A stretch of DNA of 64,000 bases from Herbaspirillum sp. ASV7 (GTDB lineage Bacteria; Pseudomonadota; Gammaproteobacteria; Burkholderiales; Burkholderiaceae_D). Made by a program: the position numbers and the translations under genes. The stretch covers positions 1-64,000 of the forward strand of contig NZ_JAELUH010000014.1 in NCBI RefSeq assembly GCF_016429215.1, written 5' to 3'. Under the pieces are notes generated by a model. That model was not told where the DNA came from, did not search any database, and saw only the letters and a program-made list of their open reading frames with translations. Positions 1-9,019 of the stretch are shown here, in pieces; positions within the stretch are counted from its first letter, which is position 1, and every line of letters starts with the position of its first letter.

Positions 1-1182
<1,182 letters not shown>

Positions 1183-1589
1183 GGTAGTCTCCACAAGGTT
1201 TGTTTTTGCTTTCCGCAAAACATAGGCCGTTTCACTTACTCAGTCCTTACACAAACGGCGGCGTCCCGCCGCGGGAGGCCGTCTGCATCAGGGCTGCAGC
1301 GTTGCGACGCTCTGTCATGCCAGCAACATGGGGCGCTGCCACCCCAGGCTCCAGTCAAGGAGACCTTCATCTTGCCCTTATGTTCAGGACAACATTTGTT
1401 CATTTTGGCACAGACGCTTGTTTCCCGCAGGCAGCATCTTGCTCACATTTGATCTGCATGGGCATGTCGCAATCCCGACGGAATCTGTCCAAGGGCGTGT
1501 AAAATACGGCCCCAAATCCGAAGCCGCACAGCGCAGACAATAATCGGAACCTGCATTCATCCGCCAGAATCAAGCGTACCTGCACACCC
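1183..1589. other. Divergent intergenic region acs / UPF0114 gene
   Basis: A 407-bp spacer between two divergent genes, so it should contain both promoters. A TAAAAT at about 1499-1504 could be a -10 for the rightward gene, but no convincing -35 accompanies it. There is a GC-rich imperfect hairpin near 1256-1280. No open frame here looks protein-like. Confidence 0.5.
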
Positions 1590-2210
1590 ATGAACAACCC
1601 GATGCAAAAGTCTCCCCGCAAGATCGGCGTGCTGCCCAACCTGATTTTCATGAGCCGCTGGCTGCAGCTGCCGCTCTACCTGGGCCTGATCCTGGCGCAA
1701 TGCGTCTACGTCTACCACTTCTGGGTGGAACTGGTGGACCTGATTGGCGCAGCCATGGGCAGTGCCAGCTCGCTGGACCATATCCTGGATGCCGTGGCCA
1801 TCCCCGGCGCCACCCGCCCCGACAAGCTCAACGAACAGACCATCATGCTGGTGGTGCTGGCGCTGATCGACGTGGTGATGATTTCCAACCTGCTGATCAT
1901 GGTGATCGTGGGCGGCTATGAGACCTTTGTCTCGCGCATGAACCTGGAAGGCCATCCCGACCAGCCGGAATGGCTCTCGCACGTCAATGCCTCGGTGCTC
2001 AAGGTCAAGCTGGCCACGGCCATCATCGGGATTTCCTCGATCCACCTGTTGAAGACCTTCATCAACGCCAATCTGTATGACGCCAAGACGCTCATCGCGC
2101 AGACCGGCATCCATATCGCCTTCCTGCTCTCGGCCATGGCCATTGCCTATTGCGACCGCCTCATGGTGCATCCCGGCGCACACGGCGAGGCCCCTTCCGA
2201 GAAGCACTGA
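1590..2210 (+). CDS. UPF0114 (YqhA-like) inner-membrane protein
   Basis: A 206-residue membrane protein of the UPF0114/YqhA family, whose function is not established. It has the family's N-terminal block (FMSRWLQLPLYLGLILAQ, about residues 20-37), a large hydrophobic segment near 85-110 (MLVVLALIDVVMISNLLIMVIVGGY), the conserved ETFVSR just after it, and further membrane helices near 130-145 and 170-190. Length matches the family. The ATG at 1590 is the only good start. It ends 32 bp before the class I fumarase gene on the same strand, so co-transcription is possible. Confidence 0.88.
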   Translation: MNNPMQKSPRKIGVLPNLIFMSRWLQLPLYLGLILAQCVYVYHFWVELVDLIGAAMGSASSLDHILDAVAIPGATRPDKLNEQTIMLVVLALIDVVMISNLLIMVIVGGYETFVSRMNLEGHPDQPEWLSHVNASVLKVKLATAIIGISSIHLLKTFINANLYDAKTLIAQTGIHIAFLLSAMAIAYCDRLMVHPGAHGEAPSEKH

Positions 2211-2242
2211 ACCCGTATCACCCAAACCTGAGAGAACCAGCC

Positions 2243-3784
2243 ATGACCATCATCAAGCAAGACGATCTCATCGAATCCGTCGCCGCCGCGTTGCAGTACA
2301 TCAGCTACTACCATCCGGCCGACTATATCCAGCACCTGGCCCGCGCCTATGAGACCGAGCAGAGCCCGGCAGCCAAGGATGCGATCGCGCAGATCCTGAC
2401 CAACTCGCGCATGTGCGCCGAGGGCAAGCGTCCGATCTGCCAGGATACCGGCATCGTCAACGTGTTCCTGAAGATCGGCATGGGCGTGCGCTTCGAGGGC
2501 TTCTCGGGTTCGATCACCGACGCCGTCAACGAAGGCGTGCGCCGCGGCTACTCGCATCCGGACAACGTGCTGCGCGCCTCCATCGTGGCCGACCCGCAGT
2601 TCGAGCGCAAGAACACCAAGGACAACACCCCCGCCGTGATCCACATGGAACTGGTGCCGGGCAATACCGTGGACGTGCAGATCGCCGCCAAGGGCGGTGG
2701 CTCCGAGAACAAGACCAAGTTCGTCATGCTGAACCCTTCCGACAACCTGGTGGACTGGGTCCTGAAGACCGTCCCCACCATGGGCGCCGGCTGGTGCCCG
2801 CCGGGCATGCTGGGCATCGGTATCGGCGGTACCGCCGAGAAGGCCATGCTGATGGCCAAGGAGGTGCTGATGGAAGACATCGACATGTACGAGCTCTTGA
2901 AGCGCGGCCCGCAGAACAAGACCGAAGAGCTGCGTATCGAGCTCTACGAGAAGGTCAATGCCCTGGGCATCGGCGCGCAAGGCCTGGGTGGCCTGACCAC
3001 GGTGCTGGACGTGAAGATCATGATGCACCCGACCCACGCGGCTTCCAAGCCGGTGGCGATGATCCCCAACTGTGCGGCAACCCGTCACGGCCACTTCGTG
3101 CTGGACGGCTCCGGCCCGGCCTACATGGAACCGCCGTCGCTGTCGGACTGGCCGGAAGTGCACTGGGTGGCTGACACCGAGAAGTCCAAGCGCGTCAACC
3201 TCGATACCCTGACCAAGGAAGAAGTCGCCTCCTGGAAGCCGGGCCAGACCCTGCTGTTGAACGGCAAGATGCTGACCGGTCGCGATGCCGCCCACAAGCG
3301 CATCCAGGACATGCTGGCCAAGGGCGAGAAGCTGCCGGTGGACTTCACCAACCGCGTCATCTACTACGTCGGCCCGGTCGATCCGGTGCGTGACGAAGTG
3401 GTGGGCCCGGCGGGTCCGACCACGGCCACCCGCATGGACAAGTTCACCGACATGATGCTGGAACAGACCGGCCTGATCTCCATGATCGGCAAGTCCGAGC
3501 GCGGCCCGGCCGCCATCGAGGCGATCAAGAAGCACAAATCGGCCTACCTGATGGCCGTGGGTGGTTCGGCCTACCTGGTCTCCAAGGCAATCAAGTCGGC
3601 CAAGGTGCTGGGCTTTGCCGACCTGGGCATGGAAGCGATCTACGAATTCGACGTCAAGGACATGCCGGTGACGGTGGCCGTCGACGCCAACGGTATCTCG
3701 GTGCACAACACCGGTCCGGCGGAGTGGAAGGAAAAGATCGCCCAGAGCGTGTCGTTGTCGAAGATCCCCGTCACCACCGCCTGA
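2243..3784 (+). CDS. fumA: Fumarate hydratase, class I (iron-sulfur)
   Basis: Fumarase of the 4Fe-4S class I family, interconverting fumarate and L-malate in the TCA cycle. The 513-residue product has both family domains in one chain: the N-terminal catalytic part (CAEGKRPICQDTG near residue 60, GIGIGGTAEKA near 195, MIPNCAATRH near 275) and the C-terminal beta domain (YYVGPVDPVRDEVVGPAGPT near 375). ATG at 2243 has a GAGAGAA ribosome site; a longer frame upstream overlaps the UPF0114 gene and is not family-like. The single-chain form is the FumA/FumB type rather than the split two-subunit type. A class II enzyme (fumC) is encoded separately at 45525-46913. Confidence 0.95.
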   Translation: MTIIKQDDLIESVAAALQYISYYHPADYIQHLARAYETEQSPAAKDAIAQILTNSRMCAEGKRPICQDTGIVNVFLKIGMGVRFEGFSGSITDAVNEGVRRGYSHPDNVLRASIVADPQFERKNTKDNTPAVIHMELVPGNTVDVQIAAKGGGSENKTKFVMLNPSDNLVDWVLKTVPTMGAGWCPPGMLGIGIGGTAEKAMLMAKEVLMEDIDMYELLKRGPQNKTEELRIELYEKVNALGIGAQGLGGLTTVLDVKIMMHPTHAASKPVAMIPNCAATRHGHFVLDGSGPAYMEPPSLSDWPEVHWVADTEKSKRVNLDTLTKEEVASWKPGQTLLLNGKMLTGRDAAHKRIQDMLAKGEKLPVDFTNRVIYYVGPVDPVRDEVVGPAGPTTATRMDKFTDMMLEQTGLISMIGKSERGPAAIEAIKKHKSAYLMAVGGSAYLVSKAIKSAKVLGFADLGMEAIYEFDVKDMPVTVAVDANGISVHNTGPAEWKEKIAQSVSLSKIPVTTA

Positions 3785-3826
3785 TCTCCATCCAGGCGAG
3801 CAAACCGCAGGAGCGCGCGCAGCACC

Positions 3827-4702
3827 ATGAATGACGCAGTCAAGCAAGTCCCCGCGCCTTCTGCAGTGACGCCTGCTAGCACCACCCCGATGCCGACCGT
3901 GGCCGATGCTGCGGTCGGCATTTTCGATTCCGGTATCGGCGGCCTGTCGGTGCTGCGGCACATCCACGCCGCCCTGCCCCGCGAAAAGCTGCTCTACTTC
4001 GCCGACTCCGGCTATGCGCCCTATGGCGACAAGACCGAGCAAGAGATCGTGGCGCGCTCGCTGGCCATTGCGGACTTCTTCATCGGCCAGCAGGTCAAGG
4101 CCCTGGTGGTGGCCTGCAATACGGCCACGGCTGCGGCCATCCAGGCCATCCGCGAACGTCGGCCGCAATTGCTGGTGGTGGGTATCGAGCCCGGCCTCAA
4201 ACCCGCAGCGCAAGAGACCCGCAGCGGCATCGTCGGCGTGCTGGCCACGCGCAGTACGCTGGCCAGCAAGCGCTTTGCGCTGTTGCAGGCACAGATGGAA
4301 GAACGCTACCGCGTGCGCTTCCTGCCCCAGGCCTGCGTGGGCCTGGTGGACCTGATCGAGAAGGGCGAACTGTATTCACCGGCCACGGTGCAATTGCTGG
4401 AGCGTTACCTGGCGCCGCTGATGGAACAGGGTGCCGATACCCTGGTGCTGGGTTGCACGCACTATCCCTTCGTGCGCGAGGCCATCGAGGATGTCTGCCG
4501 TCGCCTCTCGGGGCGCGTCCCCGGCGTCATCGATACCGGACAGGCAGTCACGCGGCAACTGCTGCGACTGCTGGAACAGGACGGCCTGTTCAGCCCGGCC
4601 GCCCAGGGCTCCCTGGCGGGCTACACCACGGCCAGCCGTTCGACGCTGGAGCATGCCTTCCAGGGCTTGCTGCAGCTGCGCCCGGCAGTCCATGCCTTGT
4701 AG
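3827..4702 (+). CDS. murI: Glutamate racemase
   Basis: Converts L- to D-glutamate for peptidoglycan synthesis; cytoplasmic and cofactor-independent. 291 residues, slightly long because of an Ala/Pro/Thr-rich N-terminal extension of about 28 residues before the conserved core. Catalytic elements are visible: FDSGIGG (Asp34), YFADSGYAPYGDK, the first catalytic cysteine in VVACNTA (Cys97) and the second in VLGCTHYPF. It sits 42 bp after the fumarase gene on the same strand. A start inside the extension cannot be excluded, but the ATG at 3827 is the first good one. Confidence 0.95.
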   Translation: MNDAVKQVPAPSAVTPASTTPMPTVADAAVGIFDSGIGGLSVLRHIHAALPREKLLYFADSGYAPYGDKTEQEIVARSLAIADFFIGQQVKALVVACNTATAAAIQAIRERRPQLLVVGIEPGLKPAAQETRSGIVGVLATRSTLASKRFALLQAQMEERYRVRFLPQACVGLVDLIEKGELYSPATVQLLERYLAPLMEQGADTLVLGCTHYPFVREAIEDVCRRLSGRVPGVIDTGQAVTRQLLRLLEQDGLFSPAAQGSLAGYTTASRSTLEHAFQGLLQLRPAVHAL

Positions 4703-4774
4703 CCGGAAACCGGGGGCTGAAGTGGCTGATAGATATTTTTTGATGCCGCCTTGCTAATTGGCATCGAAAAACTA

Positions 4775-4803
4775 TTGCCAACTCCCACAAGTGTTTGTAT
4801 AAT
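4775..4803 (+). promoter_or_regulatory. Sigma-70 promoter of tRNA-His
   Basis: TTGCCA (4775-4780) and a perfect TATAAT (4798-4803) are separated by 17 bp, about 46 bp before the tRNA. This is one of the clearest promoters in the window. Confidence 0.85.
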
Positions 4804-4848
4804 CTTTTGCTTACTTGATGACGGACGCAAGTCGGTCAGACAGTCGAC

Positions 4849-4925
4849 GGTGGCTGTAGCTCAGTTGGTAGAGTCCAGGATTGTGATTCCTGTCGTCGTG
4901 GGTTCGAGTCCCATCAGCCACCCCA
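4849..4925 (+). tRNA. tRNA-His (anticodon GTG)
   Basis: A complete cloverleaf: acceptor stem GTGGCTG/CAGCCAC, D arm GCTC..GAGT, anticodon stem CAGGA/TCCTG around loop TTGTGAT with anticodon GTG at 4883-4885, T arm GTGGG TTCGAGT CCCAT, and an encoded CCA at 4923-4925. The extra G at 4849 opposite the discriminator C (4922) is the histidine-specific G-1:C73 identity element, which confirms the assignment. It has its own promoter and a strong terminator. Confidence 0.97.
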
Positions 4926-4938
4926 CAGATTCAAACGA

Positions 4939-4973
4939 AAAGCCCGGTTCTTGCGACCGGGCTTTTTGTTTTT
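4939..4973 (+). terminator. Rho-independent terminator after tRNA-His
   Basis: Stem AAGCCCGGT / ACCGGGCTT with a 7-nt loop, followed by TTTTTGTTTTT. It lies 14 bp after the CCA end. Confidence 0.93.
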
Positions 4974-5054
4974 CTGCGTGCACATCCTTCTGCCGCCCGA
5001 AAAACGGGCTGAAGCAGAGGAAGCGGTCGCCACGCCACTACCCCTGCCCCGGGC

Positions 5055-5720
5055 TTAGTTGATCATTCCGGTCGAATAGGCGTACTTGATCAGGTCGGCA
5101 TCGGTATGCAGGCCCAGCTTGCGCATGGCATTGTTCTTGTGCGTGCTGATGGTGCTGGGCGTGCGCGAAAGCCGTTCGCAGATTTCACCCAGCGATTGCC
5201 CCTCGACGAACAGGCGCACCACCTCCAGCTCGCTCTGGGTCAGTTCGCGCGCCAGGCCGAATCCATCACCCTGGGCCCAGCTCATTTCCAGCTCGCCGCG
5301 CAGCGATACCGGGAAATACAACTGCTTGCTGCTCTGCGTGGCCAGGCAGGCGTTGATCAGCTCGTCGGGCCTCTCACGCTTGTTGATGACCGCAAAGACA
5401 CCCATCCGATAGAGACGCCGGATCACCGCGCCATTGTTCATGGCCGTATAGACGATGAGCTTGGTGGAGGGATGTTCGGCCTTGATGCGCTTGACCAGCG
5501 CAAAGCCGTCGGAGTCTTCGCTGTCCTCGACCGGCATGGCGAAATCGGTGATGACGATCTCGCAGGGCGCGCGCTTCAGCGCCGCCAGCAAGGCCTCGCC
5601 GGTGTCGACTTCCAGATCCACGCGCACCTCCGGCAACCGCGCCAGCTCGCTCCTGAGTGCGCCCAGCACGATAGGGTGATCATCAGCGATGGCCACGTGC
5701 AGGACTTTCTTCAAATTCAT
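5055..5720 (-). CDS. NarL/FixJ-type response regulator (orphan)
   Basis: Two-component response regulator of 221 residues. The receiver domain (about 1-125) has the acidic pair Asp13-Asp14, phospho-acceptor Asp59 in VITDFAMP and the conserved lysine in INKRERPDE. The LuxR-type HTH (about 155-215) includes LTQSELEVVRLFVEG and STISTHKNNAMRKLG. The arrangement resembles RcsB-like regulators. No histidine kinase is adjacent, so the partner is elsewhere. ATG at 5720 follows GGGGG. The long AT-rich region upstream is unusual for this GC-rich genome and is probably its control region. Confidence 0.9.
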   Translation of the reverse strand: MNLKKVLHVAIADDHPIVLGALRSELARLPEVRVDLEVDTGEALLAALKRAPCEIVITDFAMPVEDSEDSDGFALVKRIKAEHPSTKLIVYTAMNNGAVIRRLYRMGVFAVINKRERPDELINACLATQSSKQLYFPVSLRGELEMSWAQGDGFGLARELTQSELEVVRLFVEGQSLGEICERLSRTPSTISTHKNNAMRKLGLHTDADLIKYAYSTGMIN

Positions 5721-6115
5721 GCTACCCCCAAATAGTTCAATTAACAGACAGGTGGCGATACCACCGCCCGGAGCTGCCCTTCCCCGGCGCTCCTCGGCTC
5801 ACATGCCCTCGATTTGAATAAATCGATGTCGGCCCCCTGCGTTCTTCCTGCCCTGCGGCATCGAAAAAACTTCCGTAAATAAGGAGATAGAGAAAATCGG
5901 AGAAAAATAGAAAGGAAATCACGATATTGCTGAAAAAAATCGAAAAACATCGAGAAGGCAATAGAAGAACTTTCCGAATAGCGTATTTTTTTAGCTAGTT
6001 CGAAAAATTATCAGCAGCCCCATCGACCACCGGCCGGGCGATCCGAAACAGGCACCCCGGCATGTCGCTCCCCGCATTCGCCCGCAGTCCTCAGTCCACT
6101 GAGGCGGGGCCGTGC
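5721..6115. other. AT-rich intergenic region with phased A-tracts
   Basis: A 395-bp non-coding stretch between the response-regulator start and the end of fpr. Bases 5860-6000 are strongly A-rich with runs centred near 5866, 5894, 5905, 5915, 5936 and 5945, mostly about 10-11 bp apart, which predicts intrinsic DNA curvature. The motif TCGAAAAA occurs at least twice. Short frames in it have no protein character. Confidence 0.6.
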
Positions 6116-6907
6116 TCACCAATAGTCTTCGGTGACGAATTGCCCTCCGCCGGCACGACGCAGGGGCGTCATGCCGCGTTCACGCAGCAGCTCGCGCAGC
6201 TCGGTGACCATCTCGGGATTGCCGCAGGCCATCACGCGCGAGTGCTCCGGGCTCATCGGCAGGCCGGCGGCCTGCTCCAGCTGGCCGTCCCGCAGCAGGG
6301 TCGTGATGCGGCCCGCCAGCAAGCCCTCGCCGGGCGGCAGAGCGGCTTCCCGGGTCACACAGCGCAGCGTATGCAGGCGGGCCGGCAGGCCCTGTTCGCC
6401 GGCCTGGCGGCGCAGTGCCTCGAACTGCTCGACGTAGGTCAGCTCCTCGCGCTGGCGCACCCCATGCACCACCACCAGGTCGTCGAAGCGACGCCATACC
6501 TCGGGCTGCTGCAGGATAGAGACATACGGCCCCAGGCCGGTGCCGGTGGCCAGCATCCAGAGCTGGCGGCCATCGGTGAAGCGGTCGGCCGTCATGAAGC
6601 CGTAGCTGAGCTTTTCCACCCAGACCGGATCCCCCGGCTGCATGGCGTCCAGCCGTGTCGTGAACTGGCCGCCGGGGACGATGATGGCGTAGTACTCCAG
6701 GACGTCGGCGTCTTCGGCGGAGGTGATGGAATAGGCGCGCGAGACGATCTCACCATTGATCTCCAGCCCCAGGCGGGCGAACTGGCCAGCGGTGAAACGG
6801 TAGCCGGCCGGCCGCGTGGTCCGGAAACTCAACAGCTTGTCGGTCCAGCGGTGGACCGACAGCAGGCGCTCGCAAGTAGCCTTTTCCGCATACGCTTGAA
6901 TGCTCAC
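6116..6907 (-). CDS. fpr: Ferredoxin/flavodoxin--NADP+ reductase
   Basis: FAD-dependent FPR-type reductase, 263 residues against about 257 for the family. It moves electrons between NADPH and ferredoxin or flavodoxin and is often linked to oxidative-stress defence. The FAD motif RAYSITSA, the NADP-binding LATGTGLGPYVS, the CGNPEM block and the C-terminal FVTEDYW are present. I chose the GTG at 6907 (VSIQAYAEKATCERL) because GGGAGAG lies just upstream; the longer TTG-started frame adds 18 residues with no family support. It is divergent from tamA. Confidence 0.93.
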   Translation of the reverse strand: MSIQAYAEKATCERLLSVHRWTDKLLSFRTTRPAGYRFTAGQFARLGLEINGEIVSRAYSITSAEDADVLEYYAIIVPGGQFTTRLDAMQPGDPVWVEKLSYGFMTADRFTDGRQLWMLATGTGLGPYVSILQQPEVWRRFDDLVVVHGVRQREELTYVEQFEALRRQAGEQGLPARLHTLRCVTREAALPPGEGLLAGRITTLLRDGQLEQAAGLPMSPEHSRVMACGNPEMVTELRELLRERGMTPLRRAGGGQFVTEDYW

Positions 6908-7195
6908 ACAACTCTCCCTGGAAGCACCGGGCATGCGCTCACGCAGGCAGGCCGGTACCAAAACTGATTTGAAAACAGCCCTGTGGCGCGACCGCCGGGC
7001 GCATTACAATAACGGCTAGAACACAGGCAGGCTTGCCGCCAGCGCCGATATCCCCGCTACCGGGCCGCCGCAGGAACTATCGGCGCCCTACGCGGGTCAG
7101 GTTGGGAGGCACGCACCACCCAACCGCCATCCTACCCGACTTGTCAATAGTCCGGCCGGCAGCCTCAACCGATAACAACGTGACGCAATGAATCA

Positions 7196-8971
7196 ATGAC
7201 TTGGACCCGCAGCCTGGCCATCGCCTTCCTCTGGTGCAGTACCCAAACCGCCTATGCCGCCTACAAGGTAGAGATCGAAGCACCCAAGCCGGTGCAATCG
7301 CTGCTCAAGGATTTCCTCGATCTTTCGCGCTACCAGGACCGCGACGACATCAGCGACGAACAGCTCAAGTTCATGATGGACACCGCTGGCGACCAGGTGC
7401 GCGAGCTGAGTTCCACCGAAGGTTATTTCTCGCCCCAGACCAAGGTGACGATGAAGACCGATGCCGCCGCCGATGGAAAACCAGGGGTGCGTCACATCCT
7501 GGTGGTGGTCGATCCCGGCCCGCGCACCAGCATCGCCTCGGCCGAGATCGCCGTGACCGGCATGGCCGGCCAGCAGGACGCCGGCCGCATCGCGCGCCTG
7601 CGCAGCGACTGGTCGCTGCCGCCCGGCCAGCCGTTCCGCCAGGAAGATTGGGACAAGGCCAAGAACGCCGGCCTTGAATCGCTGCAGCAGAAGAAGTATG
7701 CGGCCGCCCGTATCGCCTCCTCCCAGGCGCGGGTGGATCCCGATGCGCACCAGGCCGAGCTGTCGGTGAGCTATGACAGCGGCCCGGCCTTCACCCTCGG
7801 CCCCTTGCAGATCACCGGCACGCGCCGCTATCCGCAATCCATCATCGAGCACGTCAATCCGCTCAGCGTGGGCGAGCCCTATGACGCCGACCGCCTGCTG
7901 GCCCTGCAGCGCCAGATCCAGAATACGCCCTACTTCTCCAATGCCATCGTGGCCATCGACGACGATCCCGTCCATCCCGACCTCACCCCGGTGAAGGTAC
8001 AGGTGACCGAATACCCGACCCAGCGCATCCGCACCGGGGTAGGTTATGGCACCGACACCGGGGCCCAGGTCGAAGGCCGCTATTCGCACTACAACGTCTT
8101 CAACCGCGCCTATGTGTTCGACAGCCAGGCCCGGCTGGAGCAGAAGCGCCAGTACGGCCTGCTGTCGCTGGCCATGCCGCCGGACGACAAGGCCTTCGTC
8201 AACAGCATCAATACCTCCTACGACCGCACCACGCTGGAAGGCATCGACCTGCGCAGCCAGCAGGTCGGCTTCAAGCGCGCCCGCAACAGCGAGAACTACG
8301 ACACCACCTATTCGCTGACCTACTACCGCGACGAACTGACCCAGGAAAACGGCGCCACCCTGCCCGCCGACACCATCGTCACCCCGGGCAAGCACCGCGC
8401 GCTGGTGCCCGGCTTTGCCTGGTCGCGTCGCAACGTCGACAACCCCATCTTCCCGCGCCAGGGCAACCTGGTGACGCTGGAAGCCGGCTTCGCCCTCAAG
8501 GGCGTGCTGACCGACCAGAGCTTTTCCCGCCTGTATGGCCGCTTCAAGCAGTTCGTGCCGGTGGGCCGGCGCGACATCGTGGTGCTGCGTTCGGAACTGG
8601 GCGGCGTCTTCACCACCGGCAGCGCCGGCTCGGTGCCGGCCTCGCTGCTGTTTCGCACCGGTGGCAACGACTCGGTGCGCGGCTACAGCTACCAGAGCAT
8701 CGGCAACGAGCAGAACGGCACCGTCTATCCGACCAAGTACCTCGCCGTGGGCAGTGCCGAATACCAGCGCTGGTTCAGCCAGAGCTGGGGGGCGGCGGTG
8801 TTCTATGACGTGGGCGCGGCCGCTGACAACTGGAGCAACAAGACCTTCTATCACGGCGTCGGCACTGGCGCACGCTGGCGCAGCCCGGTGGGCACGCTCA
8901 ACCTGGACCTGGCCTATGGCATCCAGAAGCGCCAGATCCGGCCCCACGTCTCGCTGGGCATTGCCTTCTAG
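7196..8971 (+). CDS. tamA: TamA, Omp85-family outer-membrane assembly factor
   Basis: Outer-membrane subunit of the translocation and assembly module. 591 residues: a signal peptide to about residue 21 (AYA|AYK), POTRA domains to about residue 260, then a 16-strand Omp85 barrel ending in GIAF with the terminal aromatic residue typical of barrel proteins. The RTGGNDSVRGYSY block (about 487-499) is the conserved Omp85 VRGF/VRGY motif of loop 6. It is followed 48 bp later by tamB. Start is ATG at 7196; another ATG at 7188 hits a stop within four codons. Confidence 0.93.
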   Translation: MTWTRSLAIAFLWCSTQTAYAAYKVEIEAPKPVQSLLKDFLDLSRYQDRDDISDEQLKFMMDTAGDQVRELSSTEGYFSPQTKVTMKTDAAADGKPGVRHILVVVDPGPRTSIASAEIAVTGMAGQQDAGRIARLRSDWSLPPGQPFRQEDWDKAKNAGLESLQQKKYAAARIASSQARVDPDAHQAELSVSYDSGPAFTLGPLQITGTRRYPQSIIEHVNPLSVGEPYDADRLLALQRQIQNTPYFSNAIVAIDDDPVHPDLTPVKVQVTEYPTQRIRTGVGYGTDTGAQVEGRYSHYNVFNRAYVFDSQARLEQKRQYGLLSLAMPPDDKAFVNSINTSYDRTTLEGIDLRSQQVGFKRARNSENYDTTYSLTYYRDELTQENGATLPADTIVTPGKHRALVPGFAWSRRNVDNPIFPRQGNLVTLEAGFALKGVLTDQSFSRLYGRFKQFVPVGRRDIVVLRSELGGVFTTGSAGSVPASLLFRTGGNDSVRGYSYQSIGNEQNGTVYPTKYLAVGSAEYQRWFSQSWGAAVFYDVGAAADNWSNKTFYHGVGTGARWRSPVGTLNLDLAYGIQKRQIRPHVSLGIAF

Positions 8972-9019
8972 CCGGCCCGCGACAACGATGACTGACCCGA
9001 TTTCGAACCACGACCACGC

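Noticed and set aside
1236-1262. Sequence ACTCAGTCC followed by AAACGG near acs, like one arm of the REP element
   Set aside because: Only part of one arm matches and there is no opposite arm, so it is probably chance.
2147-4213. 688-codon reverse frame opposite fumA and murI
   Set aside because: His/Gly/Arg-rich shadow caused by codon bias of the GC-rich sense genes; no domain and no ribosome site.
4751-5062. Plus-strand frame across the tRNA-His gene
   Set aside because: It runs through the tRNA, promoter and terminator; not a gene.
5737-5961. Minus-strand frame upstream of the response regulator
   Set aside because: Hydrophobic appearance comes from T-rich codons of the A-tract region; no start context and no protein similarity recognised.
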